DNA of 7,675 nt from Desulfofustis sp. (GTDB lineage Bacteria; Desulfobacterota; Desulfobulbia; Desulfobulbales; Desulfocapsaceae). Under the pieces are notes generated by a model. That model saw only the letters and a program-made list of their open reading frames with translations. It did no database searches and had not been told where the DNA came from. The translations under genes and the position numbers were made by a program. The stretch lies in assembly GCA_030145365.1 (NCBI GenBank), contig JAQYVS010000192.1:1-7675 (forward strand). Reading direction: 5' to 3'. Each line of letters starts with the position of its first letter. Positions within the stretch are counted from its first letter, which is position 1. This document shows positions 5,937-7,675 of the stretch, in pieces.

Positions 5937-7459
5937 ATTGGTTCCTCACACCTGACAATAAACGTATGGGTTTTCTCTTCAGGTCCGATTGTAATGATTT
6001 TTCTTACGTCACGGTAGCCAATTTTACTGCCAACGACGGTGTATGTTCCCGGCTTGAGATTGATTTTCTTTGAAAAAAACGCACCAATTTTGCCCACGTG
6101 ATAAATTGTGACATCTGTTTCATTGTCAGATTCGAGGAGGATGGCAATGGGCGTCCCTGCCCTTGTTATCAGCAGATCAAGGGTTTGTATCTGAGATTCA
6201 AGTTTAGGGCCTTTGGGGTTGATCTGCCTGGCATAGGCAAGTAATTGTGCAGCTTCTGCCCGCTGCTGCTCGTCCTGCAGACGATGTGCTCGGCTGCTTG
6301 CATCGCCAAGGGCCGAATCAAGTTCTGCACGTTTGGCGGCCTCGGTTTTACCATGCACCGCAAACAAAGCATCGGGTGCAACAGCCAAAATTTTATCATA
6401 GATAACAAGCGCCTGATGCCACTTCTCAGCCTCTTTAAAGCCATCGGCGATCTTTCTGTTGCCTGCAACAAAGGCCAACTCTTCTTGCTCGGCAAGCATC
6501 CGGCCTGCCTGAGAAATTTGTTCCAGATGCATCCCCCTTATTTTCAGGGTTTCAAGCAGCCGTCTGGCATTGGCGAGATCTTTACCTTCAAGTGCTGTGA
6601 GAAACGCGTTCATCTCTTTCTGAAATGCTTGTTCTTTACGCTCAGCCTCTAGTCTTTCCAGGGCTTGTGCTGCTGGCTCATAGGCGCTGTCCAGCTCCAG
6701 AAGTTTTTTAAGTTGAGCAACAGCTTCCGCCGGTTTGCCCGTTTGCTCCAAAGCAAGTGCTTCCTGGTATAAGGCAACCACTGAGGCTAGTGATTCTGTT
6801 CTTTTCATTCCTGACTGGGCGTCTTCACTTAACGGATCGATTGCCAGTGCGCGTGCGAAAAATTGTTCTGCTTCCTGCTCATTTTCTTGGATCAGAGCCT
6901 GGGTACCCCCTTCAATGGCAGTCTCATATATCTGCTGTTTCGAATCGAGCAGAAGCTGCAGTTCACGTGAAACCTGTCGGTAGCGTTCGGTGGCTCCCCT
7001 GAAGTTTTTCTCTCCAAGTGACTGACCTGCTTCAGCTATGGTCTGTAATACTTCCTTATATTGGCTTCCGGCCCAAGCACCAAGAGATTGCGACTCTCCC
7101 TTTATTTTCAAAGCCATCATCTCCTCGCGCGCTTCAGAGGCTTCGGTACGATCTGCTTCATTGGCAGGAGCACGCAGTTTTTTAGCTAAAGAAGGACCAC
7201 TTCCTAATATCACCTCAGGTGTAACCTCGGGTGTAATCTCGGGCATGACCGGCTCTGAGGTAGGTGCTGGCACGTGTTGGTCTGACGGCAGAAGAAACAG
7301 AACACCACCGGCGACACTGAGAAGAACCATGAACCCCACCACGATGAACAGGAGGCCACTTCCTCTGGGTTTTACCGATGTCAGTTCAGGTGGAAAATCG
7401 GGCGGAGAAAGCTGTTTTTTAATATCTCGGTGATGATTCTCAGGCTCACTGCTTGTCAT
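5933..7459 (-). CDS. Single-TM TPR protein with PEGA-like C-terminal domain
   Basis: This is a 508-aa protein. A polar cytoplasmic N-terminus (1-33) precedes one membrane helix at about 35-57 (LLFIVVGFMVLLSVAGGVLF), then a Pro/Thr/Glu-rich linker (60-85). The long helical region 105-430 includes TPR-like units at about 187-220 (AEQFFARALAIDPLSEDA), 224-260 (AVAQLKKLLELDSAYEPA) and 343-372 (ALVIYDKILAVAPDA). A C-terminal beta domain (435-508) has the PEGA-like run INLKPGTYTVVGSKIGYRDV. It ends in RCEEPI with a lone cysteine, which may matter for contacts. The bulk should be periplasmic, with the TPRs as an assembly platform. ATG 7457-7459 overlaps the stop of gene G (ATGA). Together with gene E it gives two PEGA proteins in a row, so a shared envelope scaffold is likely. 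Exact function unknown. Confidence 0.85.
   Translation of the reverse strand: MTSSEPENHHRDIKKQLSPPDFPPELTSVKPRGSGLLFIVVGFMVLLSVAGGVLFLLPSDQHVPAPTSEPVMPEITPEVTPEVILGSGPSLAKKLRAPANEADRTEASEAREEMMALKIKGESQSLGAWAGSQYKEVLQTIAEAGQSLGEKNFRGATERYRQVSRELQLLLDSKQQIYETAIEGGTQALIQENEQEAEQFFARALAIDPLSEDAQSGMKRTESLASVVALYQEALALEQTGKPAEAVAQLKKLLELDSAYEPAAQALERLEAERKEQAFQKEMNAFLTALEGKDLANARRLLETLKIRGMHLEQISQAGRMLAEQEELAFVAGNRKIADGFKEAEKWHQALVIYDKILAVAPDALFAVHGKTEAAKRAELDSALGDASSRAHRLQDEQQRAEAAQLLAYARQINPKGPKLESQIQTLDLLITRAGTPIAILLESDNETDVTIYHVGKIGAFFSKKINLKPGTYTVVGSKIGYRDVRKIITIGPEEKTHTFIVRCEEPI
5934..5948 (-). promoter_or_regulatory. Shine-Dalgarno and TTG start of the PEGA/FGE-like gene
   Basis: On the minus strand the order is TGA-GGA-ACC-AAT-TTG. 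The GAGGA at 5943-5947 lies 6 bases before TTG 5934-5936. The in-frame TGA at 5946-5948 excludes any start further upstream. No in-frame ATG follows until well past the FHA-like domain, so TTG is the only reasonable start. It also overlaps the stop of gene F (TTGA, 5933-5936), which implies coupled translation. Confidence 0.8.
7212..7247. repeat. Three tandem 12-base units in the linker of the TPR protein
   Basis: The units are 7212-7223 (acctcaggtgta), 7224-7235 (acctcgggtgta) and 7236-7247 (atctcgggcatg). The first two differ at one base and the third at four or so. On the minus strand they encode the repeating PEI/TPEV/TPEV linker right after the membrane helix. Because the period is 12, copy-number changes would keep the reading frame and only alter linker length. 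Confidence 0.75.
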
Positions 7460-7675
7460 GGCTGAGCTTCAATTGGGCCAAGAGGTTGAGTTTCCGGGAT
7501 AGTCTCGGATGGTGCGATCAATCCGGTCTCCTGGGCATAAATCTGCTTCAACATGCTCCGCCACTTTGCATATTGTTGTTCTGCTGATCCTGTGAGGCGG
7601 ATCGTCTGGCCCTCGACTTCGATTGTCAGGGGTTCAGCCTCCGAAGAAAAAGACGTTCCCAATTCCTCAATTGCA
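7456..7675 (-). CDS. C-terminal fragment of an unidentified protein (5' end outside window)
   Basis: The frame is open to the right edge of the window. The residues seen begin AIEELGTSFSSEAEP and the stop is TGA 7456-7458. The TTG at 7660-7662 is probably an internal Leu, since the frame runs through it without a stop. The visible 72 residues hold a short beta-type stretch (LTIEVEGQTIRLTGSAEQQY), a helix (AKWRSMLKQIYAQETG) and a Pro/Glu/Thr-rich tail. The strand pattern 'G-T-I-R-L-T-G-S' followed by a helix recalls BON-like periplasmic modules, but this is weak. No signal peptide or membrane helix is visible in the part present. It is the most upstream operon gene seen and overlaps gene F by ATGA. 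Confidence 0.7.
   Translation of the reverse strand, partial: AIEELGTSFSSEAEPLTIEVEGQTIRLTGSAEQQYAKWRSMLKQIYAQETGLIAPSETIPETQPLGPIEAQP

Larger units (their letters stand above)
377..7675 (-). other. Probable single operon of at least seven genes
   Basis: All minus-strand genes are stacked without room for internal promoters. The junctions are ATGA at 7456-7459, TTGA at 5933-5936, ATGA at 3510-3513, 8 bases at 3287-3294, 7 bases at 2470-2476 and ATGA at 1372-1375. Five of the seven products have a predicted N-terminal or single membrane helix, one is a four-helix channel protein and one carries a signal peptide or is incomplete. This strongly suggests one envelope complex. The promoter must lie to the right of the window. 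Confidence 0.82.

Noticed and set aside
6245..6652. Plus-strand ORF of 135 codons, and similar plus-strand ORFs at 1418-1792, 3630-4052 and 7038-7433
   Set aside because: All lie antisense inside well-supported minus-strand genes, and their translations show no domain logic or plausible start context.

Overview
The window is dominated by one tightly packed minus-strand operon, read from right to left, that ends against the 3' end of an unrelated plus-strand gene. Base composition is roughly balanced. The operon encodes a four-helix ExbB/TolQ/MotA-type inner-membrane protein, small membrane-anchored partners, a Sec-type signal peptide and PEGA-domain proteins. Together these point to a Gram-negative (diderm) bacterium. 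The left-edge fragment resembles the C-terminus of a MeaB-type GTPase, which fits an organism using methylmalonyl-CoA chemistry. I suspect Desulfobacterota or a related proteobacterial group, but the sequence does not prove this.

Layout: 1-213 (+) is the C-terminus of a MeaB/ArgK-like GTPase. 214-376 is a short convergent intergenic gap without a clear terminator. From 7675 down to 377 (-), in order of transcription, come seven genes: (G) the C-terminus of an unidentified protein; (F) a 508-aa protein with one membrane helix, TPR-like repeats and a PEGA-like C-terminal beta domain; (E) an 808-aa protein with a degenerate FHA-like domain, one membrane helix, five PEGA-like repeats and an FGE-sulfatase-fold domain lacking the catalytic cysteine pair; (D) a 72-aa proline-rich secreted peptide; (C) an ExbB/TolQ/MotA-family proton-channel-like protein; (B) and (A) two membrane-anchored von Willebrand factor A (VWA) proteins. 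Adjacent genes overlap by 4 bases (ATGA or TTGA) or are separated by 7-8 bases, so they are probably co-translated.

How they may work together: both VWA proteins carry a single N-terminal helix with a SFLD motif. Its Asp lines up with the proton-carrying Asp of ExbD/TolR. The ExbB/TolQ-like protein keeps the two channel threonines. The simplest reading is a proton-driven motor in which the usual peptidoglycan- or TonB/TolA-linked partner is replaced by coiled-coil plus VWA modules. The PEGA/TPR/FGE-like proteins would form the periplasmic scaffold or the load. I know of no characterised system with this exact composition. The substrate and the physiological role cannot be read from the sequence.
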